Origin: Rubrobacter xylanophilus DSM 9941
GTDB taxonomy: Bacteria; Actinomycetota; Rubrobacteria; Rubrobacterales; Rubrobacteraceae
Reading direction: 5' to 3'
Length of the DNA: 64,000 nt
Assembly (NCBI RefSeq): GCF_000014185.1
Contig: NC_008148.1
Coordinates: 186,001-250,000 of the forward strand
In this document: positions 16,809 to 23,945 of the stretch, in pieces
Layout of the letters: every line of letters starts with the position of its first letter
How positions within the stretch are numbered: the stretch's first letter is position 1
The notes under the pieces: generated by a model
Told to the model about the DNA's origin: nothing
Seen by the model: the letters and a program-made list of their open reading frames with translations, nothing else
Database searches by the model: none
Program-made: the position numbers and the translations under genes

Positions 16809-17749
16809 CAGACGAGCACCCCCTGCGCGAGCCGCCGGGTGTTCTCGACGGCCATGACCCTGACCTCCTCCTCGCTGAACCCCGCCTCCAGCAGCCTCTC
16901 TGCCATGAGCGCGATGCCGTCCTCCACCGGCGGGTTGGCGGGCTGGCCGAGGTCGGTGGAGAGGAAGGAGTTCTCGGGCCCCGTCGCCCGGATGTTCTCG
17001 AACATCTTCTCCCAGGAGACCTTGCCGCCGTACGCCGGGGCGAAGCAGCGCTCGAGGAGGGCCCCCTGCTCGACGAGGCTCGCCTGGTCGTCGGCGGAGA
17101 GGTCCTGCGAGGGGAACTCGGGGTGGGTTATGACGATCCTGCGCACCCCCTCCTCCCTGGCCGCCTCGACGACCGCGAAGATCTCGTCCCGCGAGAGGTG
17201 CCCGGTCGCCAGCACCAAATCGTGCGCGGCGACGACCCGCAGCACCTCCCGGGTCTCGGGGAGCACCGCCCCCGTCCCGTCCACCACGCGCACGGGCTCG
17301 GTGCTTATCCCCTGCTCCTCGAGCTCGCGCTGCAGCCGCGCCCAGAACGGCAGCTTCCTCCCGCCCCCGTCGGAGCGGGAGAGGATCTCCGCCTCGTTGG
17401 CGGCGCTCACGGTGGGCATCCACACGAAGCGCGCCCCCTCCCGCGCCGCTATCTCCACCGCCAGGGCGTTCATCCCGCCGACGGCCGCGTTCAGCGCGAT
17501 GGCCCCGAAGACCTCCACCCCCTCCGCCGCCCGGACCACGCTGGCCCGCTCGGCGGTCGGCACGTAGTGCGACTTGAGCGTGAAGCCGGAGAGCCCCAGC
17601 TCCCTGAAGCGCCGCGCCAGGCCCAGGTCGTCGATCCTCCTTTGCATCACGTCGGGGCCGAGGTGGACGTGGTGGTCGTAGGCACCCCGTACAAGCTCTC
17701 GCGCCCGCGCGGAGGGTGAGGCTCCAGAACTTCCCGCCCCGCTACACAT
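16808..17749 (-). CDS. Amidohydrolase-like TIM-barrel metal hydrolase (DUF6282-type)
   Basis: 313 residues. AYDHHVHLGPD near residue 25-35 supplies a metal-binding HxH; later ATGHLSRDE, VITHPEFPSQ and STDLGQPANPPVEDG give further His and Asp expected for an amidohydrolase-type barrel. First gene of the operon. By context it could hydrolyse a lactone such as 2-pyrone-4,6-dicarboxylate, the job done by LigI in 4,5-cleavage pathways, but this is inference and the families differ. The ATG has only a weak ribosome site (GGCGG); no better start is visible. Confidence 0.7.
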   Translation of the reverse strand: MCSGAGSSGASPSARARELVRGAYDHHVHLGPDVMQRRIDDLGLARRFRELGLSGFTLKSHYVPTAERASVVRAAEGVEVFGAIALNAAVGGMNALAVEIAAREGARFVWMPTVSAANEAEILSRSDGGGRKLPFWARLQRELEEQGISTEPVRVVDGTGAVLPETREVLRVVAAHDLVLATGHLSRDEIFAVVEAAREEGVRRIVITHPEFPSQDLSADDQASLVEQGALLERCFAPAYGGKVSWEKMFENIRATGPENSFLSTDLGQPANPPVEDGIALMAERLLEAGFSEEEVRVMAVENTRRLAQGVLV

Positions 17750-17769
17750 CCGCCAACCGCCCTCCCAAG

Positions 17770-17795
17770 ATCGTCAACAATCCTGTCAACACAAT
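17770..17795 (-). promoter_or_regulatory. Double GntR-type operator before the meta-cleavage operon
   Basis: Reading the minus strand, GTGTTGACAG (17783-17795 region) and ATTGTTGACGAT (17770-17781) give two tandem copies of the TGTNGACA core, 21 bases before the ATG at 17749. Two TTGAC(A/G) -35 candidates lie within, but no convincing -10 follows. Confidence 0.5.
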
Positions 17796-17835
17796 CGTAA
17801 GCGTTGCCCGGTTTCGTGTCAAGCGGCATGCGCCG

Positions 17836-18714
17836 TCAGGTTTCGGTGGCGTCCAGGGAGAGCGGGTTGCCGGGGGGGATGGGGTTTTCCCGGAGCCAGG
17901 AGGCTATCTCGCGGCAGGGGGCGCACCACGCTGCGCCCTCCTGCGCGAGGTGCCGGAGGCTCTCGAGCGTTTCGCGGAGCGCCCGGAAGCGGTCTTCGGG
18001 CTCCTGGAGGAACGGGTGGAACAGCAGGGAGAGGTAGCCGCGGCGGCGGAGGGTTTCGTCGAGGGCCCTGTCCAGCGCCTCTTGCAGCCGGGAGGGGGGG
18101 AGGGGGTTATCGGAGCCGGTATCTGAGCGGCGGAGGGGGCCGAAGCGGGGCAGGTAGTGGTAGGCGTCGATCAGGCGCCAGCCGAAGGGCAGCACGGCGA
18201 GGCCCTCGAGCGTGCCCGCTCCGCTTCCCGCCGGTGAGCAGTAGGTGAAGCCGCGCTCCCTGAGCAGGTCCAACGAGGCGGGGTTCAGCCTGCCTCCCGG
18301 CGGCCGGAAGCCGCGCGGCCGGAGGCCCAGCCCTTCCAGCTCGCGGGCGCTGCGCTCGAGCAGCCGGGCTTCTTCCGCGGGGCTCAGGCCGGCCCAGTAC
18401 TCGTGGCGCCATCCGTGGCAGGCCACCTCGTGGCCGCGGCCGGAGATCTCCAGGAGCGCCTCCGGGTAGAGCCTGGCGTTGAGCCCCTCCACGAAGAACG
18501 TCGCCCGGAGGCCCGTCTCGTCGAGGAGGTCCAGGAGGCGGGGCAGCACGCGCCGCACGGAGAAGTGGTGCCCCAGCGGCCTGTCCGCAGGCCACAGCCC
18601 GCGCTCCAGGTCCGCCGCCTCGCCCAGGTTATCGAAGGTCAGGGAGATCGCGGCCCGGCGGGAATCGGGGCCCCAGGAGGAGGAGGGGGCGCGGGTGTCC
18701 TGCGGGGGGTCCAT
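17836..18714 (-). CDS. Polysaccharide deacetylase (NodB-fold)
   Basis: 292 residues. Segments in NodB order: ISLTFDNLGE (first motif, with Asp-Asn instead of Asp-Asp), ACHGWRHEYW (HxxxH metal site), FRPPGGRLN, and LLFHPFL near the end. It would deacetylate a carbohydrate or related amide. No signal peptide is visible, so a cytoplasmic substrate is implied. A TATAAA -10 (18731-18736) lies only 16 bases from the ATG and no ribosome site is seen, so the mRNA is probably nearly leaderless. The changed second Asp may alter metal binding. Confidence 0.8.
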   Translation of the reverse strand: MDPPQDTRAPSSSWGPDSRRAAISLTFDNLGEAADLERGLWPADRPLGHHFSVRRVLPRLLDLLDETGLRATFFVEGLNARLYPEALLEISGRGHEVACHGWRHEYWAGLSPAEEARLLERSARELEGLGLRPRGFRPPGGRLNPASLDLLRERGFTYCSPAGSGAGTLEGLAVLPFGWRLIDAYHYLPRFGPLRRSDTGSDNPLPPSRLQEALDRALDETLRRRGYLSLLFHPFLQEPEDRFRALRETLESLRHLAQEGAAWCAPCREIASWLRENPIPPGNPLSLDATET

Positions 18715-18838
18715 GCGCTTCTGGGGGACTTTATACAGGGCCTGTGGCGTGCGTTCCAGCGCCGGTGGCCCCTCTTCTTGCGGTCCCCTGGTCTACAATC
18801 CCCTGCGGGATGTCCGAGTCCGCAAGAGGGGTGAACCG

Positions 18839-19720
18839 ATGAAGCTCGCCACGTATCTGGACGGCAGGCCGCGGGTGGGGGCGGTGGTCGACGGCGGGGT
18901 CGTCGACCTGAGCGGGAGGTTCGGCTCCATGCTGGAGCTCATCGAGGGGGGAGGGGAGGCGCTGGAGGAGGCCCGCGCGGTCGCCGCGGGCTCCGGGCCC
19001 GCCGCCCGGCTCGACGAGGTGAGGCTGCTGGCCCCCATCCCGCAGCCCAGGAGGAACGTCTTCTGCATGGGCTGGAACTACCTGACCCACTTCGAGGAGG
19101 GGAGGGGACGGCGCGAGGGGCAGGGGGAGGAGCTGCCCGAGTACCCCACCTTCTTCGACAAGCCCACGACCACCGTCATCGGCCCCCACGACGACATCCC
19201 GTTCGACCCGAACTTCTCCGAGAAGATCGACTACGAGGCCGAGCTCGCCGTCGTCATAGGCCGGTCCGGGAGGAGCATACCCGCCGGGGAGGCCATGGAC
19301 CACGTCTTCGGATACACCGCCGCGAACGACGTGACCGCCCGGGACGTGCAGCGGCGCCACGGCGGCCAGTGGCTCAAGGGCAAGGGGATGGACGGAAGCT
19401 GCCCCTTGGGGCCCTGGATCGTGACCGCCGACGAGATACCGGACGTGCAGAACCTGCAGGTCCAATGCCGCGTAAACGGCGTGCAGAAGCAGAACTCGAA
19501 CACCAGGTTCATGGTCTTCCCCGTCGCGAGGCTCATAGAGGAGCTCTCCCTGGCGATGACCCTCCTGCCCGGGGACGTCCTGCTCACCGGCACGCCGGAG
19601 GGCGTAGGCTACGCCCGGACGCCGCCCGAGTTCCTCAGGCCCGGCGACGAGGTGACCGTCTACGTCGAGGGCGTCGGGGAGATCTCCAACCGCGTCGTCG
19701 AGAAAAACCTCACCCGCTGA
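18839..19720 (+). CDS. Fumarylacetoacetate hydrolase-family protein
   Basis: 293 residues from ATG 18839 (RBS AGAGGGG). FAH hallmarks: NVFCMGWNYLTHFEE, FFDKPTTTVIGPHDD, IDYEAELAVVIGR with the metal-binding Glu residues, GYTAANDVTARD, and LLTGTPEGVG near the C-terminus. Family members hydrolyse C-C bonds of acylpyruvates or isomerise/decarboxylate meta-cleavage products. It precedes an intradiol dioxygenase, so it likely processes an aromatic ring-cleavage intermediate. A TACAAT -10 sits at 18794-18799. Confidence 0.88.
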   Translation: MKLATYLDGRPRVGAVVDGGVVDLSGRFGSMLELIEGGGEALEEARAVAAGSGPAARLDEVRLLAPIPQPRRNVFCMGWNYLTHFEEGRGRREGQGEELPEYPTFFDKPTTTVIGPHDDIPFDPNFSEKIDYEAELAVVIGRSGRSIPAGEAMDHVFGYTAANDVTARDVQRRHGGQWLKGKGMDGSCPLGPWIVTADEIPDVQNLQVQCRVNGVQKQNSNTRFMVFPVARLIEELSLAMTLLPGDVLLTGTPEGVGYARTPPEFLRPGDEVTVYVEGVGEISNRVVEKNLTR

Positions 19721-19756
19721 ACGGCCCCGCCGTTGGACCTCCCGCCTCCTGAGTAC

Positions 19757-19771
19757 GATAATGTAGACAAT
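19757..19771 (+). promoter_or_regulatory. Operator TGTAGACAAT with overlapping -10 before the intradiol dioxygenase
   Basis: GATAAT (19757-19762) is a good -10, and TGTAGACAAT (19762-19771) begins on its last base, at the expected start of transcription. A bound repressor would occlude the promoter. The ATG follows 65 bases later with GAGGAGGAGCGAG. Confidence 0.5.
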
Positions 19772-19836
19772 GCCCGCGCCTGTGGTGGGGCGGAGGCGGA
19801 AAGGGAAGGCGGCCTGCTTCGGCGAGGAGGAGCGAG

Positions 19837-20664
19837 ATGGTCGATTCGGCGAGAGTGGTGCGCAACGAGCGCCTGGCGCGGATACTGCCGGAGGCCCTCG
19901 GGGCGCTGCACGAGATCATCGAGAGGCACCGCATAACCGAGAGGGAGTGGCTCGCGGTCTTGGACTTTCTCACCGAGGTCGGCAGGAAGGACGAGTTCGT
20001 CCTGCTCTCCGACGTGACCAGGACCTCGGTGCTGGTGGACTCCATAACCCACGAGGACGGCGCGGCCACCCCGAGCGACGTGGAGGGCCCGCTCTACCGC
20101 GAGAACCCGCCGTGGCGGGAGAAGCCGGTCAAGATCTACGAGGAGTACGAGGGCATCGAGGAGGGGGACGTGCTCTTCGTGCGCGGCAGGGTCACCTCCA
20201 CCGACGGCACGCCATTGGGCGGTGCGATCCTCGACGTCTGGCAGACCGGTCCCACCGGCGGCTACGACGTCTGGGACGAGAGGCAGCCGGACTACAACTT
20301 CCGCGGGCGCTTCGGCGTCGAGGAGGACGGGAGCTACGAGTTCCAGACCATGGTGCCCAAGCCCTACACCGTGCCGACCGACGGGCCGGTGGGGCGGCTG
20401 CTCGAGGCCATAGGCCAGCACCCCTGGCGCCCGGCGCACATACACTTCAAGGTCGAGGCCGAGGGGCACGAGACGCTCACCACCCAGATCTTCTTCCCGG
20501 ACGACCCCTACCTGGAGAACGACACCATAGGGGCGGTCAAGCCCGAGCTCGTCCGGCCCCTGGAGCGGCACGAGGACGAGGAGGAGATCTCGCGCCGCGG
20601 CCTCGACGGCCCCTTCTACACCTGCGACTTCGACATAAAGCTCAAGCCCGCGGCGCGGGGCTGA
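19837..20664 (+). CDS. Intradiol ring-cleavage dioxygenase (hydroxyquinol/catechol 1,2-dioxygenase type)
   Basis: 275 residues, ATG with GAGGAGGAG upstream. An N-terminal helical dimerisation domain (about 1-90) carries GRKDEFVLLSDV as in hydroxyquinol 1,2-dioxygenases, followed by the beta-sandwich catalytic domain. GPLYRENPP and GGYDVWDERQPDYNFRG supply tyrosines, and RPAHIHFKV the two His ligands of the non-heme Fe(III) site (2-Tyr-2-His). It would split a catechol or hydroxyquinol between the hydroxyls. No maleylacetate reductase is next to it, so the downstream route is unclear. Confidence 0.87.
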   Translation: MVDSARVVRNERLARILPEALGALHEIIERHRITEREWLAVLDFLTEVGRKDEFVLLSDVTRTSVLVDSITHEDGAATPSDVEGPLYRENPPWREKPVKIYEEYEGIEEGDVLFVRGRVTSTDGTPLGGAILDVWQTGPTGGYDVWDERQPDYNFRGRFGVEEDGSYEFQTMVPKPYTVPTDGPVGRLLEAIGQHPWRPAHIHFKVEAEGHETLTTQIFFPDDPYLENDTIGAVKPELVRPLERHEDEEEISRRGLDGPFYTCDFDIKLKPAARG

Positions 20665-20673
20665 GGAGGGAAG

Positions 20674-22074
20674 ATGGCTGAGCGAACCCTGATCCGCGGC
20701 GGCCACGTCATCTCCATGGACCCCCAGATCGGGGACATCCCCGGCGGGGACGTGCTGATCGAGGGCGAGGAGATCGCGGCGGTCGCTCCGTCTATCGACG
20801 CTTCCGATTGCGAGGTGGTGGACGCCTCGGGCGCGATCGTGATCCCCGGCTTCATAGACTCCCACCGGCACACCTGGGAGACCGTGATCCGGGGGATCGC
20901 CCCCGACGTCACCCTCGACGGCTACTTCCAGCTCGTCCTGGACACCCTCGCTCCGGCCTACCGCCCGGAGGACGTCTACGCCGGCAACCTCCTCGGCACG
21001 CTCGAGGCCATAGACGCCGGGGTGACCACGCTGCTGGACTGGTCGCACATCAATAACACCCCCGAGCACGCCGACGAGGCCATCCGGGCGCTGGCCGAGA
21101 CCGGCATCCGGGCCGTCTACTGCTACGGCAACCCCAACACCTCGCTCGCCGACTGGTGGTTCAACAGCACCCTGAAGGCCCCGGAGGACATCCGGCGGGT
21201 GCGCGAGAGGTACTTCTCCTCCGAGGAGGGGCTCATGACCCTCGCCATGGGCACCCGCGGCCCCGGCTTCTGCACCCCGGAGGTCGTCCGGCACGACTGG
21301 GAGCTGGCGCGGGACATCGGCGTGCCCATCAGCGTGCACGTGGGGATGGGGCCCGTGGCCGGACGCTTCAGGATGGTCGAGCAGCTGCACGACCTCGGCC
21401 TGCTCGGCCCGGACATCACCTACATCCACTGCAACCACCTCACCGACCGCGAGTTCCGGCTCATCGCGGAGACCGGGGGGACCGTCTCCATCGCCCCCAT
21501 GGTGGAGATGACCATGGGCCACGGGATGCCGCCGACCGGGGAGGTGCTGGCGCACGGCATCCGGCCCAGCCTGAGCTGCGACGTCGTGACCAGCGTCCCC
21601 GGCGACCCCTTCACCCAGATGCGCTTCCTCTTCGCCGCCGAGCGGGTGCGCGTCCACGAGCGGGTCTTCGAGGAGGAGCTGGAGGAGATGCCGCCCCTGC
21701 TCTCCTCGCGCGACGTGCTGGAGTTCGCCACCATCGAGGGCGCGCGCACGGTCGGCCTCGCCGACAGGACGGGCTCGCTCATCCCCGGCAAGAAGGCCGA
21801 CGTCGTGATGCTGAGCATCGAGCGGGTCAACGCCGCGCCCGTCACCGACCCGGTGGGGACGGTGGTGTGCAGCATGGACTCCTCCAACGTGGACTCCGTG
21901 TGGGTGAACGGGCGCGCCCTCAAGCGCAACGGGGTGCTCGTGGACGCCGACCTGGAGCGGGCCCGCCGCCTCGCCGAGGACTCGCGGGACTACCTGATCT
22001 CCCGCACCGGCCGTCAGGCTCACTGGGCCACCCCGCGCACGACCGGAGAGGCCGCGCCGGGCGCCGGCCTCTAG
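20674..22074 (+). CDS. Amidohydrolase of the TrzA/AtzA/guanine deaminase-like group
   Basis: 466 residues, ATG 9 bases after the dioxygenase stop. GFIDSHRHTWETVIRG (HxH near residue 65-67), SVHVG, ITYIHCNHL and SCDVVTS supply the His and Asp metal ligands of a mononuclear amidohydrolase (cytosine deaminase/chlorohydrolase clade). It would deaminate or hydrolyse a nitrogen-bearing or halogenated ring compound. Located between ring-cleavage dioxygenase and an MDR oxidoreductase in one run, so an aromatic or heterocyclic substrate is likely. Confidence 0.82.
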   Translation: MAERTLIRGGHVISMDPQIGDIPGGDVLIEGEEIAAVAPSIDASDCEVVDASGAIVIPGFIDSHRHTWETVIRGIAPDVTLDGYFQLVLDTLAPAYRPEDVYAGNLLGTLEAIDAGVTTLLDWSHINNTPEHADEAIRALAETGIRAVYCYGNPNTSLADWWFNSTLKAPEDIRRVRERYFSSEEGLMTLAMGTRGPGFCTPEVVRHDWELARDIGVPISVHVGMGPVAGRFRMVEQLHDLGLLGPDITYIHCNHLTDREFRLIAETGGTVSIAPMVEMTMGHGMPPTGEVLAHGIRPSLSCDVVTSVPGDPFTQMRFLFAAERVRVHERVFEEELEEMPPLLSSRDVLEFATIEGARTVGLADRTGSLIPGKKADVVMLSIERVNAAPVTDPVGTVVCSMDSSNVDSVWVNGRALKRNGVLVDADLERARRLAEDSRDYLISRTGRQAHWATPRTTGEAAPGAGL

Positions 22075-22089
22075 AGAGGGCGCGAGGCC

Positions 22090-23073
22090 GTGCGCGCGGT
22101 CCTTTTGGAGCGCTTCGGGGAGCCCTCGGAGCTGGGCCCGGCGGAGGTGCCCCGGCCCAAGGCCCGGGAGGGCGAGGTGCTCGTCGAGGTGCGCGCCGCC
22201 GCCGTGAACCGCAGCGACGTGCTGAACGCGCGCGGCTCCTTCCCCGCAACCACCCTGCCCCGCATCCCGGGCCGGGACTTCGCCGGGGTCGTCGTGGAGG
22301 GGCCGGAGGAGCTCCTCGGCAGGGAGGTGTGGGGGACCGGCGGGGGAGAGCTGGGCTTCACCCGGGACGGCACCCACGCGGAGTACGTGGCCCTCCCCGC
22401 GGGGGCCGCGGTGCCCGTGCCGGAGGGGCTCTCCCTCGAAGGGGCCGCAGCCTCCGGGCTCGCCTACCTCGCCGCCGCCATGGGGATCCTCGAGCTCGGC
22501 GAGCTCTCCGCCGGGGAGGCGGTGCTCGTCACCGGCGCGGCGGGCGGCGTCGGAGGCGCGGCGGCCGGGATCTCGCGCTGGAAGAGGGCCTCGCTCGTGA
22601 TCGGGGTCGTGAAGGACGAATCGGAGCGGCGGGCGGCGGAGAGGGCGGGAGCCGGGGTGGTCGTCGACACCTCCCGCGAAGAGGTGCCCGAAGCCGTCAT
22701 GGCCGCAACGGAGGGGAGGGGCGTGGACCTCGTCCTCGACGCCGTCGGGGGTCCCCTCTTCGAGCCGTGCCTCTCGAGCCTCGCCCCGCAGGGCCGCATG
22801 GTCGTCCTCACCACGGTCGGACAGCGGCGCGTCTCCTTCGACCTCTTCGACTTCTACCGCAAGGAGCTGCGCCTGCTCGGCCTTATGACCTCCCGGCCGG
22901 GCGCCGCGGAGAGCGGCGCCGTCCTCCGCTCCCTCCTGCCCGGCTTCGAAGCGGGGTACTTGCACGCCCCGGCCGTCGCCGGGCGCTACCCGCTGGAGGA
23001 GGCCGCAGAGGCCTACGCCCGGGTCGAGAGCGGGGAGGCCGCAGGGCGGGTGCTCCTCGTCATGGCCCCCTGA
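22090..23073 (+). CDS. Zinc-independent MDR-family NADPH:quinone oxidoreductase-like protein
   Basis: 327 residues from GTG 22090. GroES-like N-terminal domain with AAAVNRSDVLNARG and RIPGRDFAGVVVEG, then a Rossmann segment VLVTGAAGGVGGAAAG near 145-165. The usual catalytic and structural zinc cysteines of alcohol dehydrogenases are absent, which points to the quinone oxidoreductase/enoyl reductase branch. Last gene of the FAH-dioxygenase-amidohydrolase run; the GntR operator lies just after it. Confidence 0.85.
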   Translation: MRAVLLERFGEPSELGPAEVPRPKAREGEVLVEVRAAAVNRSDVLNARGSFPATTLPRIPGRDFAGVVVEGPEELLGREVWGTGGGELGFTRDGTHAEYVALPAGAAVPVPEGLSLEGAAASGLAYLAAAMGILELGELSAGEAVLVTGAAGGVGGAAAGISRWKRASLVIGVVKDESERRAAERAGAGVVVDTSREEVPEAVMAATEGRGVDLVLDAVGGPLFEPCLSSLAPQGRMVVLTTVGQRRVSFDLFDFYRKELRLLGLMTSRPGAAESGAVLRSLLPGFEAGYLHAPAVAGRYPLEEAAEAYARVESGEAAGRVLLVMAP

Positions 23074-23083
23074 CCACATCCAG

Positions 23084-23103
23084 TTTACAAAACTGTAGAC
23101 AAT
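23084..23103 (+). promoter_or_regulatory. Promoter and operator of the GntR regulator (likely autoregulation)
   Basis: TTTACA (23084-23089) as -35 is followed by TGTAGACAAT (23094-23103) in the spacer and AT-rich TATGG/GGTAAC after it. The operator core is the same as those before the catabolic genes, so the encoded GntR protein could repress itself. Confidence 0.5.
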
Positions 23104-23160
23104 TATGGTAACTTAAGGTGCTTGAAGAGGGGCGTCCGTCTCCGGGGGAGGTCTTTTGCC

Positions 23161-23850
23161 ATGAGGCCCGGTAAAATGCGTCGGATGGGACGAGACGAGA
23201 AGCGGGCGGGTTCTCTGTCCGACGTTGCGTACGAGAAGCTCTACGGCGACATAACCGGCGGGAGGCTGCAGCCGAACGAGCGCCTGATCGAGCTGGACAT
23301 CGCCCGCGAGCTCGGCGTGAGCCGGGCCGCCGTCCGGAACGCGCTCATCCGGCTGGAGCAGGAGGGGCTGGTGAAGCGTGAGCCGAACCGGGGGGCGAGG
23401 GTGCGGCTGGTCTCCGAGGAGGAGGCGGTGGAGATCCTGGAGGCCCGGATGGCCCTAGAGTGCGTGGCCGTGCGGCACGCCGCCCTGAACCGCACCCAGG
23501 AGGACATCGCCGGGCTCAGGGAGATCCTCTCCCAGATGGAGAGCCGGCTGGAGGCCGGAGACCTGCTGGGCGCCTCCGACCTGAACGGCCAGTTCCACCG
23601 CCGCCTCGTCGAGATCTCCAACCACGCCACCATCTCCAAGCTGCTGAAGATGCTTAACTCCCAGCTCATAAGGTTCCAGTACCGTACCATCCTCACCCCA
23701 GGCCGTCCGGCCAGCTCGCTCGCCGAACACAGGGCCATCTTCGAGGCCGTCGAGGCCGGCGACCCGGAGAGGGCAGAACAGGCCATGCGCAGACACCTCT
23801 CCGGCGTGACGGAAGCCCTCAGACGAGCCGCCGCCCAAGAGGCCCGCTAG
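23161..23850 (+). CDS. GntR-family (FCD/FadR subfamily) transcriptional regulator
   Basis: 229 residues from ATG 23161, chosen because GGGGGAGG sits 9 bases upstream; a TTG at 23122 gives an unsupported extension. Winged helix about 12-75 (LIELDIARELGVSRAAVRNAL) and FCD helical ligand-binding domain about 85-215 with LNGQFHRRLVE and EHRAIFEAVEAGD, whose Asp/His residues bind metal in this family. It is the only regulator in the aromatic region and is flanked on both sides by TGTNGACAAT operators, so it is the prime candidate for controlling that regulon. Confidence 0.88.
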   Translation: MRPGKMRRMGRDEKRAGSLSDVAYEKLYGDITGGRLQPNERLIELDIARELGVSRAAVRNALIRLEQEGLVKREPNRGARVRLVSEEEAVEILEARMALECVAVRHAALNRTQEDIAGLREILSQMESRLEAGDLLGASDLNGQFHRRLVEISNHATISKLLKMLNSQLIRFQYRTILTPGRPASSLAEHRAIFEAVEAGDPERAEQAMRRHLSGVTEALRRAAAQEAR

Positions 23851-23872
23851 GCTCCATATTGCGTCTCCAATT

Positions 23873-23905
23873 TTGTTGACAATTTTGTAGAAGGTGCTCT
23901 AGACT
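23873..23905 (+). promoter_or_regulatory. Promoter and GntR-type operator of O-demethylase gene B
   Basis: TTGACA (23876-23881), 18-base spacer, TAGACT (23900-23905), with TTGTTGACAA (23873-23882) covering the -35. Both boxes and the spacer length equal those of paralogue A at 7609-7638. Confidence 0.65.
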
Positions 23906-23945
23906 TCTGGCGGAGGCCGGAGGGTCGAGAGAGGAGGTTCTCGGG

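Noticed and set aside
19660-23079. 1139-codon minus-strand open frame across the FAH, dioxygenase, amidohydrolase and MDR genes
   Set aside because: It spans four clearly real plus-strand genes with conserved catalytic motifs. Length alone is not evidence in DNA this rich in G+C.
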